From: Rufibacter sediminis
GTDB taxonomy: Bacteria > Bacteroidota > Bacteroidia > Cytophagales > Hymenobacteraceae
Assembly (NCBI RefSeq): GCF_014269285.1
Contig: NZ_JACOAF010000018.1
Coordinates: 1-64,000, forward strand
Direction: 5' to 3'
Length of the DNA stretch: 64,000 bases
The position numbers were made by a program, and so were the translations under genes. The notes under the pieces are model-generated. The model was not told where the DNA came from. It saw nothing but the letters and a program-made list of their open reading frames with translations, and made no database searches. Shown piece after piece: positions 1 through 8,253 of this stretch. Within the stretch, counting starts at the first letter, position 1. Each line of letters starts with the position of its first letter.

Positions 1-2
1 CC

Positions 3-1232
3 TCGCCGGCGGTCTACCACGCCGTGGAGGCCAAGCAGTACAGCACCGAGCTGCTGGCCTCGGTGCTGGCGCTGCTGCTCTACGTTCGCCTGCCCGCCCG
101 GCCGGGGGCAAGGGCGCTCTTGGGCTGGGGGCTGGCCGGGGCGCTGCTGCTGTGGTTCTCCTACTCGGCGGTGTTCGCGCTGGCCGGCACGGGGCTGGCC
201 GCGGGCCTGGGGGCGCTGCGGCGGGGCGGCTGGCGGCGGTCCCTGCCCTACGCGCTGCCCGCCGCCCTGTGGCTGTGCTCCTTCGCCGCCGTCTACGCCC
301 TGTTCCTGGGACGCTACCAGGACTCCCGGTGGCTGACCGTCTTCTTCGAGAAAGTGTATAGCGCCTATATGCCCTTGCCACCATCATCGGCCGAGGACCT
401 TACCTGGTTTCTGCATAAAGTAAATGCCTTGATAAAGCACCCGCTGGGGCAGAAGATGAGGTTTACCGGATCGCTTTCCTTTCTATTCGTTCAATTCAGG
501 CTTATGTCTTTGTTGCTTCTGGGTACAGGGCTGGTGTTCATGCCCAGGAAAGATTTTCAAAAGTACCTGGTGCTGGTCTTTCCCATCCTGCTGACGCTCC
601 TTGCCTCCGGTCTCCAACTCTATCCTTTCCATGAACGGTTTGTGCTGTTCCTGGCTCCTATGTTTCTTTTGTTGATCGGGTATGGGGCACAGGTGCTGCA
701 GGAGGTTTTCCCGGAGAAGCTGCCGGTCAAGCTGGCGGTGAGTTTGCTGCTGTTGGCCGCTCCCGTTTGGAATGCAATCAGTGAAATCAGGAATACAGAT
801 AATTTCTATAAAAAGGAAGCCAACCGGGAAGCGCTCCTGTATATCAATGAGCAATTCAAGGCGGGCGATGTGGTGTACGTCTACTGGAACATGTGGCACG
901 CCTATGAATACTACAAAGAAGCCTATAAATTGAAGTTTACGGCGGTAGAGGGCAAAGACCTGAAAGAAAGCTCCGGTAATCAGCATGAATACCTGCAGAA
1001 TCTCTCACCGGCTTTCAACCAATTCCAGGGGAAGAAACGGCTCTGGTTTCTGTACCATACCCACGTGCGGAATAACATCGGTGGATTTGTGGGACAACCC
1101 GCCTGGTACTTTGACAAAGCCTTTGTCCCGGGACTAACTTTAGAGGCTACTTTTTCAAAAATGGGCGCAAAGCAGCAGGAGCAATTTGAGGAAAAAGAAA
1201 CGGTGGTGTCCTTGTTTCAGCTGAACCCTTAG
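3..1232 (+). CDS. membrane glycosyltransferase (GT39/ArnT-like), 5' end outside window
   Basis: The frame is open from base 3, so the gene begins upstream; the GTG at 24 is only an internal codon. The first residues (HAVEAKQYSTE) match the luminal loop seen in polyprenyl-phosphate-sugar transferases of the GT39/ArnT kind. About 400 residues remain: several hydrophobic helices up to roughly residue 255, then a soluble C-terminal domain. Such enzymes move a sugar from a lipid carrier onto a glycan or protein in the periplasm, which fits the neighbouring polysaccharide locus, although this gene is on the opposite strand. Base composition changes sharply near base 355: very GC-rich before, about 50% after, with no break in frame. 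Family assignment is moderate; substrate unknown. Confidence 0.7.
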   Translation, partial: SPAVYHAVEAKQYSTELLASVLALLLYVRLPARPGARALLGWGLAGALLLWFSYSAVFALAGTGLAAGLGALRRGGWRRSLPYALPAALWLCSFAAVYALFLGRYQDSRWLTVFFEKVYSAYMPLPPSSAEDLTWFLHKVNALIKHPLGQKMRFTGSLSFLFVQFRLMSLLLLGTGLVFMPRKDFQKYLVLVFPILLTLLASGLQLYPFHERFVLFLAPMFLLLIGYGAQVLQEVFPEKLPVKLAVSLLLLAAPVWNAISEIRNTDNFYKKEANREALLYINEQFKAGDVVYVYWNMWHAYEYYKEAYKLKFTAVEGKDLKESSGNQHEYLQNLSPAFNQFQGKKRLWFLYHTHVRNNIGGFVGQPAWYFDKAFVPGLTLEATFSKMGAKQQEQFEEKETVVSLFQLNP

Positions 1233-1273
1233 AACTGGATGGGTCGCTAACGCGAAATTATTACTCTGTTTAA

Positions 1274-1330
1274 AGAAAGGCTACTTACCGATGAGACGTC
1301 AGAATGACTCTATTGGTAAGTAGCCTTTCT
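1274..1330. terminator. bidirectional hairpin after the membrane glycosyltransferase
   Basis: Perfect 16-bp arms (AGAAAGGCTACTTACC at 1274-1289 and its complement at 1315-1330) with a 25-nt loop lie between two convergent genes. The tail TCTCTTAAAA is a weak U-tract. Confidence 0.65.
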
Positions 1331-1522
1331 CTTAAAATAGCGGTAGACTCACCTCGTTCCGTACAAAGTAGCTTTGAACTGGTCGCATATTCAAAGAAAG
1401 AAGCATCCCTGCGCTAGGTTAAAAAGCTACTCCTACTTCAATTGGCATTGAGCGAACCCCAAGTTGGAGAGGTGGCAAAATGAAAGGCGGTCGGCAGAAC
1501 CTACGCTCTGCCGATCAGAAGT

Positions 1523-2596
1523 TTATAGTACCTTGTGGCTTAATTTCTGCGCTGAAAAAAACGAATCCTCCTTGGGGTTCACCTTAGGCACCAGCTTCTC
1601 ATTCTTGAAATGGAGTAACTGCACAAAGTTCTCCTTCACCTTGAAATACTTTCTGTACCCAAGCAGCCTGGTTTTATAGCCTAAGAAGAGCAACGTATTG
1701 ATCTTGCCTTCCTCTGAGGAAGGATCTAGCGTGGCTTTCTTCAAGGTGACACGCGAGATTTCCTGCAGGTAATACAAGAATCCCTTTAAAAAGCGGTAGT
1801 TGAACGTGAGCACAGACCGGCTGCCCTGGTTGATCAGGATGTTATACGCATCCAGCACCTCAAAGCAGGAAGAGCTTTCCTTTAGGTAGCGAAGGTAGTA
1901 CTCCCAGGTTTGCCGCTCCTTGACCATATAATGTTGGAACGTAAGCCGCTCATCATACCAGATGTCATACCCCAGCAGCGCCAGGGCATAGCAAATCTCA
2001 TAATCTCCCCCAGAACTCAACGCCGAAGCCAGTCGGTCAGTTAAAATGGGTTTATACCCCATCCGGAAAAGATGGTCGTACGCTGATTTCCGTAGCACGC
2101 AGCCTGCTCCGTAAACAGTATTTTTGGCAACTTTCCCTGAGCCAGGGGCCTGGTGGCCGTTGGCGAAAAGCCGCAGTTGCGTGGCAAAGAAAGGCGGCTC
2201 TTCTTCGTAGACCAGATCGCCGTAGCCGCCCAGAACTCCAATGTTGGGGTTCTCTTCCATGACATCGAAAGCCAGATTGACATAGTTGGGGCTAAGCCAA
2301 TTGTCATCGTCGCAGAGCAAAATGTAATCATACTGCGCATGCGCATACCCCAGCTCGCGGGCGAAGGTGAGCCCGGGTTTAGGTTGGTGCAGTAAGGAGA
2401 AACGGACCGGATTTTGGTGCTTCTGCCATTCCTCCTTCACCACACGGGCGGTTGCATCAGTAGAAGCGTTGTCTACCACAATGACCTCCCAGGGTACATC
2501 CGCCCGAACCTGTTGCAGGGCGATGTGCCGCAACGTTTCCGGAAGGAGCTTAGCGCCGTTGTAGGTGCAGATGACGATGGAAACTCCGACTTTCAT
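1523..2596 (-). CDS. GT2 family glycosyltransferase
   Basis: 357 residues. The N-terminus is a GT-A fold: VSIVICTYNGAKLL, VIVVDNASTD, then a metal-binding DDDN about residue 98, which is typical of inverting GT2 enzymes using nucleotide sugars at the cytoplasmic face. A later ED-like region (GGDYEICYALALLGY) and a C-terminal basic extension follow. No membrane helices are evident. Its ATG overlaps the stop of the preceding GT2 gene by four bases, so the two are translationally coupled. It is the last gene of the minus-strand polysaccharide block. Acceptor and sugar cannot be inferred. Confidence 0.88.
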   Translation of the reverse strand: MKVGVSIVICTYNGAKLLPETLRHIALQQVRADVPWEVIVVDNASTDATARVVKEEWQKHQNPVRFSLLHQPKPGLTFARELGYAHAQYDYILLCDDDNWLSPNYVNLAFDVMEENPNIGVLGGYGDLVYEEEPPFFATQLRLFANGHQAPGSGKVAKNTVYGAGCVLRKSAYDHLFRMGYKPILTDRLASALSSGGDYEICYALALLGYDIWYDERLTFQHYMVKERQTWEYYLRYLKESSSCFEVLDAYNILINQGSRSVLTFNYRFLKGFLYYLQEISRVTLKKATLDPSSEEGKINTLLFLGYKTRLLGYRKYFKVKENFVQLLHFKNEKLVPKVNPKEDSFFSAQKLSHKVL

Positions 2597-3576
2597 GTGA
2601 TATTAAGCGCAACTTTAACATAAACTTTAGCAATTCCCCACAGGAGGGGGGCGTCCAGGTGCATTCCCAGGGCATACCTGATCTGCGCCTTGACACCTTC
2701 TTTGTGGCGAGCCGAATGCCAGACCTGGTTCGCGACCCTGATGCCGTAATGGGCATAGAATTTCTTTGATTTCTGCAGCACCTCTTTGCGGTGTTCGGGA
2801 GGCAATAAGGCCTGAATCATCTCCATGACCTGCAGCATGTCTCCTGAATTCTGGCCCGTTAAGAATTTGCTGCTTGAAATGGAACTGAAGTGCTTGCGGT
2901 AATCGGCCAGTAGCTCGGGGGTGTACGCGACGGGGTAATGTTTCGCAATTCGGGCCCACATCTCCCAGTCCTCGCCGTAGGTCAAGCCATAGAAGCCGCC
3001 TAGTTTTTCGTAGACTTCCCGCTTCACCACCGTGGCGGCGTATTGCGAAGGGTTCCGGACGGCGGCCCTGAGCAGCCAGTTGTCAAGAACTCCGTCCTGT
3101 GGCATTTCAAGGGTTTGATCATACAGCCATCGGCCCGCCTCGTTCACGTACCGGAACCGGCACAGCGCGGCCCCTGCCGTGGGGTACTTCTGGAAGAGGT
3201 TCCCCATCTTCTGGTAAAAGCCCGGCAGAACCCGGTCATCGCCGTGGAGCAGGTGTACCAAGGTGCCTGTCGCGCGGTTAAGGCAGGTTTCAAAGTTGCG
3301 GAGACTGCCCACGTTCTGCGGCTGGCGGTAGTAGGTGACTCTTCCCTGGCCCATGCGTCGTACCAGATCGGCTATATCAGCATCGGTGCTGGCATCGTCA
3401 ATGACTTCTATTTGCATCTCCGCCGCAGAAAATCCCTGATTTAAGACGCTCTCCAACGTTTCGGGCAGGTAAGCGGCGCAGTTATATACCGGTATCATGA
3501 CCGACCACAACGGTCTGGCCACATCCGCGGGAACGGGACGTATGGCTGGCGGCGAAGAGGGAATTCTTGTAAGCAT
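2593..3576 (-). CDS. GT2 family glycosyltransferase
   Basis: 327 residues with WSVMIPVYNCAAYL, VIDDASTD and an HGDDRV metal site near residue 118, then the GEDWEMWARI motif carrying the likely catalytic acidic residue. It is a cytoplasmic GT-A enzyme of surface-glycan assembly. It overlaps the next gene by four bases and is separated from the acyltransferase upstream by 168 bases that contain one copy of the 40-bp palindrome, so these two genes may form a sub-operon with their own promoter. Specificity unknown. Confidence 0.88.
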   Translation of the reverse strand: MLTRIPSSPPAIRPVPADVARPLWSVMIPVYNCAAYLPETLESVLNQGFSAAEMQIEVIDDASTDADIADLVRRMGQGRVTYYRQPQNVGSLRNFETCLNRATGTLVHLLHGDDRVLPGFYQKMGNLFQKYPTAGAALCRFRYVNEAGRWLYDQTLEMPQDGVLDNWLLRAAVRNPSQYAATVVKREVYEKLGGFYGLTYGEDWEMWARIAKHYPVAYTPELLADYRKHFSSISSSKFLTGQNSGDMLQVMEMIQALLPPEHRKEVLQKSKKFYAHYGIRVANQVWHSARHKEGVKAQIRYALGMHLDAPLLWGIAKVYVKVALNIT

Positions 3577-3648
3577 GACTAAAACTTTATTTGAACCGAA
3601 GCCGGTTGTCCTTTCTTTGGCGACCTCCCTTTCCTTTGAGGGAGATAG

Positions 3649-3690
3649 CGCGTTTTTAAGCCATTTTCATGAAAACGAGCTTAAAACCTG
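3649..3690. repeat. 40-bp palindromic element, degenerate copy
   Basis: GCGTTTTTAAGCC / GAGCTTAAAACC around a TTTTCATGAAAA core, between the GT2 gene and the acyltransferase end. Confidence 0.5.
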
Positions 3691-3744
3691 TTTCTGGTTC
3701 CTTCCTTACAGCACATTTGCAGGTGCCCTACTGTTGGCACCAAT

Positions 3745-4911
3745 CTATTTCCTGGCACTAAACACCGGGAATGTAAACAGCGCAAAAGGCAACCATCTGG
3801 GGTTGTCTTTCAGCTTTAAGAAATGTTTTTCAATGCCGTGCCAACTGGCATAGGCTGCTACTACGGTGAAAGCGAATGACACCAGAAATAAACTCCCGGG
3901 CGTTAACTGCCCACCGGCAAATAGCATGACCAATTGCTGAATGGGCCACGCGTATAAATAAGTACCGTATGAGAAATCGCCGTAGCGGGTAAAGTTCTGC
4001 AGTTGGATATGGGGGAGATAGGCGATGTAGAAAAGCAGATAAGTGAGCGAAAAGGGCGCTACCAAATCAAACCCGCCAAACCAAACCATGGAAGTAATCA
4101 GGCTGCTGAGCGCTAGCAAGGCCAGCAGGTGATTGCGCTGTAGTCTCCGTCTGAAGAGATAGACGCAGCATCCGGCAAAGAAATAGGTGAAGAACCTGGG
4201 AAAATAAACCGGGTTGCTGATGAGCTTGCCCTGGTACCCTTCCCAAAGGAATAGCTGGGAGGAAGCTTGCAGCACCAGCAGCAGATACGCTGCCGTAAAA
4301 ACAAGGACCGCCACCCATTTCCGCCGGAAAACCTTGAAAAATGCGATAAATGGCACCGTGAGGTAACAGATGAACTCATACTGAATGGTCCACAAAGACT
4401 CATTGAGTTGGTTGGGCAGCGGGGACGGCTGGAAACACAAAACCGCCGAAGGGGCCTGCAAGGTGAACAGGTTCAGCAGGAGCAGCTTTTTTCTGAGGAA
4501 TTCGAAGTATTGCGCCACGTTTCCCTGCGGATGCGCCTGATCAAAGGTGCCCAAAGGACCCAAGACCAGCATACTGATCAGGAAAGCGACGATAAACCCA
4601 GGGTAGATTCTGAGGATTCTTTTCTTGAGAAACTCAAGGGTAGACTTACTGTGCCGGTAACTGGAGACAATTAAAAAGCCACTGATGATAAAAAAGCCAT
4701 TGACGGCAATACCGCCCAGATCTGTCTGGTTTTGGGAAAAGAGCATGAAAGGCTCTGTGTCTCGTACTGCCCCATAGTAAATAACATAGCAGTGGCTGTA
4801 GATAACCGCTACGGCGAGCAGAAATCTAAGCAAATCAAAGTTATTTGCTTTTAGATCAGGGTGTATGAGTAATTTCTGTTCCAACCGTTTTGCCGTGTTT
4901 AAAAGCACCAA
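3745..4911 (-). CDS. acyltransferase family 3 membrane protein
   Basis: 388 residues, about ten membrane helices. The start of the domain reads NNFDLLRFLLAVAVIYSHCY, the hallmark of the Acyl_transf_3/OafA family, with the conserved His near residue 41; later come FFIISGFLIVSSY and FLKKRILRIYPGF. These inner-membrane proteins transfer acetyl or other acyl groups onto cell-surface sugars. No ATG lies near the domain start; TTG at 4911 or GTG at 4908 is the best available start. It stands apart from its neighbours by 168 and ~385 bases. Likely decorates the glycan made by this locus; the acceptor is inferred only from context. Confidence 0.87.
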   Translation of the reverse strand: MVLLNTAKRLEQKLLIHPDLKANNFDLLRFLLAVAVIYSHCYVIYYGAVRDTEPFMLFSQNQTDLGGIAVNGFFIISGFLIVSSYRHSKSTLEFLKKRILRIYPGFIVAFLISMLVLGPLGTFDQAHPQGNVAQYFEFLRKKLLLLNLFTLQAPSAVLCFQPSPLPNQLNESLWTIQYEFICYLTVPFIAFFKVFRRKWVAVLVFTAAYLLLVLQASSQLFLWEGYQGKLISNPVYFPRFFTYFFAGCCVYLFRRRLQRNHLLALLALSSLITSMVWFGGFDLVAPFSLTYLLFYIAYLPHIQLQNFTRYGDFSYGTYLYAWPIQQLVMLFAGGQLTPGSLFLVSFAFTVVAAYASWHGIEKHFLKLKDNPRWLPFALFTFPVFSARK

Positions 4912-4949
4912 TGAAATTTCCTCTGGTGAGCAGGGGCTTGTCTAACTAT

Positions 4950-4990
4950 CTGTTTTGAGGCCGTTTTTAGCTTTTGGGGCCTAAAACGCC
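4950..4990. repeat. 40-bp palindromic element
   Basis: CTGTTTTGAGGCCG / GGGGCCTAAAACGCC arms just upstream of the acyltransferase gene. The rest of the gap to 5295 is AT-rich at its right end and contains no gene. Confidence 0.6.
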
Positions 4991-5295
4991 AGGTCGCTGA
5001 TGCTGGGAGATGATGTAGATCAGTGACTTGGATAAACCCAAAGCGGTCCCTGCGTGGTCAGCGCTTCTCGGGAGCAGGGCTAGAAAGCGTTCAGAATGCG
5101 TTCGTTTCTTTGACGCAACAGATAGGCGCTCCCAAGATGAACCTCAGATACTTTTATAAAAAAATTAATATTTAGTCTGTTCTGAAAGGCTAACTCCTTT
5201 TCACCGGCAGGCAGTCTTCTCCCGCGAAAGCCCATTTGTTTTGTTAGTTAAATTTACGGCTTTTATTTAATAATACTGATAAAAAATATAATATT

Positions 5296-6300
5296 TTATA
5301 CGCGCCTGAGCAGGTGTGAGGTAATCAGATGCGTCAAGAACTTGATCTTCCCCAGTCGGAGTAGAAACAAAATGGCTTTGCCTCTGGGTAAGCGTCTGGC
5401 CAGAGTTGAAATAATGAACTTCTTTTTGATGCGGGCCGCTTCCTGCATGTCATGGACATCACGGTTGACGTTCTCTTTGCCAATGATCTGGTGGTTCAGA
5501 AAGTCCAGGGCCTGGAGGCATTCTAAGAGGCTGCCAATTTTCTGTTCCTGGAGCAAAAAGGTAAAATCGTGCTGAAAACACGCCAGGTACTTTTCTGGAA
5601 GCGTGTAGTGTTCGCCCGCGTAGTAGCGAAAGTTTCTGAGAAGCTGCTCTTTCTGTGCCTGATCGTATTCCTGCTTTTTCAGCACCTGGTGTAAGCTTTG
5701 GCCAGTAACCCGGTAATCCAGTAACACCTCAGGCAGGTTATGGATTTTGTGGTTGCGGGCCAGTTGCCAGAACAGTTCAAAGTCTTCTGAATAGGCGGCC
5801 GTGTACATTCCTACTTCCTGCACGGCTTGCCGGCGGTACAGCACCGTAGGATGGTAAATCCAGCAGATGAAGTTAAGATTGTAGTAGAGAAAACGGCTTT
5901 CAAACCGGTCATGCCGCACGGTCTCGCCCGTTTCGGAGATAACCCGCACTAGCGAGGAGACCATGGCGCAGTCGGGGTGGGCCTGCATGTACTCGAACTG
6001 CCGTTGCAGCCGGGTGGGGTAGCAGAGGTCATCCGCATCCATGCGGGCGATGAGGTCGGCCTTGGCCAGGTGGATGCCTTTGTTCAGGGTAGGCGAAATG
6101 CCCAGGTTCTGCTCGTTCTGGTAAAAACTGATTCTGGGATCGGTATAGGACTGGATGATCTCCACGCTGCGATCCGTGGAACCGTCATCGATGATCAGAA
6201 ACTCGAAATCCCGAAAGGTCTGCTGCAGGATGCTGTCCATGGCTTCCCGCAAGAACTTCTCAGAATTATACACGGGCATCAAAACGGTGATCTTTGGCAT
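5296..6300 (-). CDS. GT2 family glycosyltransferase
   Basis: About 334 residues. MPKITVLMPVYNSEKFLREA opens the GT-A domain, followed by FLIIDDGSTDRS and ARMDADDLC (the DxD metal site near residue 90) and the SEDFELFWQLA acidic motif. A GTG at 6330 would add ten residues and overlap the previous stop as TAGTG; the ATG at 6300 is preferred because the domain starts there directly, but coupling through the GTG is possible. Followed by a gene-free ~385-base gap, so it may end the main operon transcript. Sugar specificity unknown. Confidence 0.88.
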   Translation of the reverse strand: MPKITVLMPVYNSEKFLREAMDSILQQTFRDFEFLIIDDGSTDRSVEIIQSYTDPRISFYQNEQNLGISPTLNKGIHLAKADLIARMDADDLCYPTRLQRQFEYMQAHPDCAMVSSLVRVISETGETVRHDRFESRFLYYNLNFICWIYHPTVLYRRQAVQEVGMYTAAYSEDFELFWQLARNHKIHNLPEVLLDYRVTGQSLHQVLKKQEYDQAQKEQLLRNFRYYAGEHYTLPEKYLACFQHDFTFLLQEQKIGSLLECLQALDFLNHQIIGKENVNRDVHDMQEAARIKKKFIISTLARRLPRGKAILFLLRLGKIKFLTHLITSHLLRRV

Positions 6301-6329
6301 ACGAGGTTCGGCTACTCCATCGCGTAACA

Positions 6330-7226
6330 CTAGAAACTTTTGATTTTACTCAGAACTTTGTTGGAAAGCGAATACAAACGCGGGAACTCATAGCGGAAGA
6401 GCGCTTTCTGCATCAGGGAACGCACGGTTTTATCCTGGATATTCTCCTTCTGCAGATATTCCTGAAACCAGAGCAGGAAAAACTTCCGGACGGCATGGTA
6501 CTTCCCGTCGGCGTGGACACTGGAGACGATGGATTCTGGCCGTTGCCGGTAGCGGTTGTTACAGGCCGAGGAGACGTACACGTTCTCTCTCAGGTACACT
6601 TTGCTTAAAAAAGCCTGGTCTTCATACAACCCGAATTCTTTTCGGAAAGAGTCTTCAAAGCCGCCTAATCTTCTGAAGGCAGTTTTCTCCAGAATCAACC
6701 CACTGGGTACCGGGGCGGCCCCGGTACCCAGTGGATACAGATGTTTGAGCAAAGCGGGTGGTGAGTAGGCCTGGTCCTGCGGGGCCCCAACCGGTATGAT
6801 GACATTCTCCTTGTGTAAATTTTCCCAGTTATACCAGTAATCAGACGCCTCCGCGATCATGGTTACCTCCGGGTGCCGTTGAAAAATAGCCATCTGGTGA
6901 GACAGTTTACCGGGTAGCCAAACATCATCGGCGTCCAGAATAGCGATGTACTGGCCTCTGGCTTTGGCAAGTCCGTGGTTGCGGCTTGCGCTTAAACCTT
7001 TGTTGGCGTGGCCTGCATGCTCCAGGTAGATAACCTTACCCGGGAAGTGGGTGGCGTATTCCTGGGCGATCTGGGTGCTGCGGTCCGTAGAGCCATCGTC
7101 TACCAAAAGAAGTTCCCACGACGCGTACTCCTGCTGGAGAACGCTTTCAATGGCCTCCGGCAGAAAGCGTTCCTCGTTCAGAAAAGCAATGATAACGGAA
7201 ACGAGTGGGAAGGAAACAGTGCTCAT
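6330..7226 (-). CDS. GT2 family glycosyltransferase with intragenic palindrome
   Basis: 298 residues: VSVIIAFLNEERFL, LLVDDGSTDRS, AILDADDVWLPG (DxD near residue 97), then PLGTGAAPVPSG, GGFEDSF and YEDQAFLSK, all of which are ordinary for this GT2 subgroup. Cytoplasmic, acting on a lipid-linked glycan. It lies 21 bases after the deacetylase and touches the next GT2 gene, consistent with one transcript. The codons for LGTGAAPVPSG form a perfect 35-base palindrome (6700-6734), so the mRNA can fold into a very strong hairpin in mid-gene. Confidence 0.88.
   Translation of the reverse strand: MSTVSFPLVSVIIAFLNEERFLPEAIESVLQQEYASWELLLVDDGSTDRSTQIAQEYATHFPGKVIYLEHAGHANKGLSASRNHGLAKARGQYIAILDADDVWLPGKLSHQMAIFQRHPEVTMIAEASDYWYNWENLHKENVIIPVGAPQDQAYSPPALLKHLYPLGTGAAPVPSGLILEKTAFRRLGGFEDSFRKEFGLYEDQAFLSKVYLRENVYVSSACNNRYRQRPESIVSSVHADGKYHAVRKFFLLWFQEYLQKENIQDKTVRSLMQKALFRYEFPRLYSLSNKVLSKIKSF
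6700..6734. repeat. perfect 17+1+17 palindrome inside a GT2 gene
   Basis: CCACTGGGTACCGGGGC at 6700-6716, one central base, then its exact complement at 6718-6734. Both strands translate to the same PLGTGAAPVPSG peptide. Confidence 0.9.
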
Positions 7227-7247
7227 CTTGCATCAATTTAAAATTCG

Positions 7248-8249
7248 TTACCAACGGCTGAGCGCCTGACTGAACTCTTGGGCCGGCAAATTCTTGACCT
7301 GAAATCTGCCCAGCCGGTGTGGGTGGGCTTGTGTGTTAATCGTCCGTTCCTCGGTGGTGAAGGCGGCCTTGAACTGGAGGCTGGCCACGGTTGCCAGGGT
7401 ATCGGTGTTGTAATTGCCATAAGGGTAAGCTACCAGATCAACTCCCTGGCCGGTTGCTTGCCGCAGGAACTCCCGGTTTTCAGCCAGTTCCCTTTTCTGG
7501 TAAGGGGCCTCGTGAAACGCGAGAGCCGGATGAGACACCGTGTGGGCCCCAATCTCAAAAAGGTGGTTCCGCCCCAGCTCTTGCAGTTGGGCCAATGACA
7601 TGCTTTTCAGCTCGGGCAGGGTTTCACCGGAAGGGTTGGCCCACTCGCGGATCAGTTGCATCTTTTCCTGCTGCACGGCATGGGAAAGCGGCTTGAGTTC
7701 CTGCCACAGACTGTAATACAACTGCGCCCGGCTTGTGGGAGGTGCTTCGTCACACGCGCGCCAGGAGGTGTGTTTCAACCGCAAGTCCTCGGTGAGGTAG
7801 TTCTCATCTTTTAAATCAGCCTGGCTTTGAAACTGACCGAGGCGGAACGTGGCGGGTAATTGCTGAGTGAACAAAATCAGCTGCTCCAGTTCATCCCACC
7901 AGAAAGGCGTTTCCTGGCCAATATTACCAGAAGAGATAAAAAACGTGGCGGGCAGTTCGTACTTCTCCAGCAGCGGTTTGGCCTGGAGGTAGTTGTCAAC
8001 GTATCCATCGTCAAACGTGAGGGCAACGCTGTTTCGCCTGATCTTTTTATTCGCCACGCTATCGGCCATCTCCTGCAAAGAAATGACCTGGTACTTTTTC
8101 TTCAGGAAAGCCAGCTGCTGCTCAAAGTTGGCGGGGCTCACCGCAATCTCCCAGATATCGGAGCTCGGGGCAGCGATGCGGTGGTACATGAGTACGGCCG
8201 CCCGAGGCTCGAAGAGTTTGGTATAAAGATGGCGCAGCTGGGCTCTCAA
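7248..8249 (-). CDS. polysaccharide deacetylase (NodB domain)
   Basis: 333 residues. The NodB signature is clear: VLMYHRI at 20-25, ALTFDDGY with the catalytic/metal Asp pair D80-D81, ATFFISS, and the metal-ligand HTVSHP (H236, H240), then DLVAYPYGNYN near the end. Carbohydrate-esterase-4 enzymes remove N- or O-acetyl groups from glycans. There is no signal peptide, so the protein may act in the cytoplasm or on a lipid-linked intermediate. The only workable start is TTG at 8249, four bases after the upstream stop. Sits inside the glycosyltransferase operon, so it probably trims the same polymer. Confidence 0.88.
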   Translation of the reverse strand: MRAQLRHLYTKLFEPRAAVLMYHRIAAPSSDIWEIAVSPANFEQQLAFLKKKYQVISLQEMADSVANKKIRRNSVALTFDDGYVDNYLQAKPLLEKYELPATFFISSGNIGQETPFWWDELEQLILFTQQLPATFRLGQFQSQADLKDENYLTEDLRLKHTSWRACDEAPPTSRAQLYYSLWQELKPLSHAVQQEKMQLIREWANPSGETLPELKSMSLAQLQELGRNHLFEIGAHTVSHPALAFHEAPYQKRELAENREFLRQATGQGVDLVAYPYGNYNTDTLATVASLQFKAAFTTEERTINTQAHPHRLGRFQVKNLPAQEFSQALSRW

Positions 8250-8253
8250 GGAC

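Noticed and set aside
3497-3853. 118-codon plus-strand ORF between glycosyltransferase and acyltransferase
   Set aside because: Overlaps both real genes on the other strand and a palindromic element; amino-acid composition is not protein-like.
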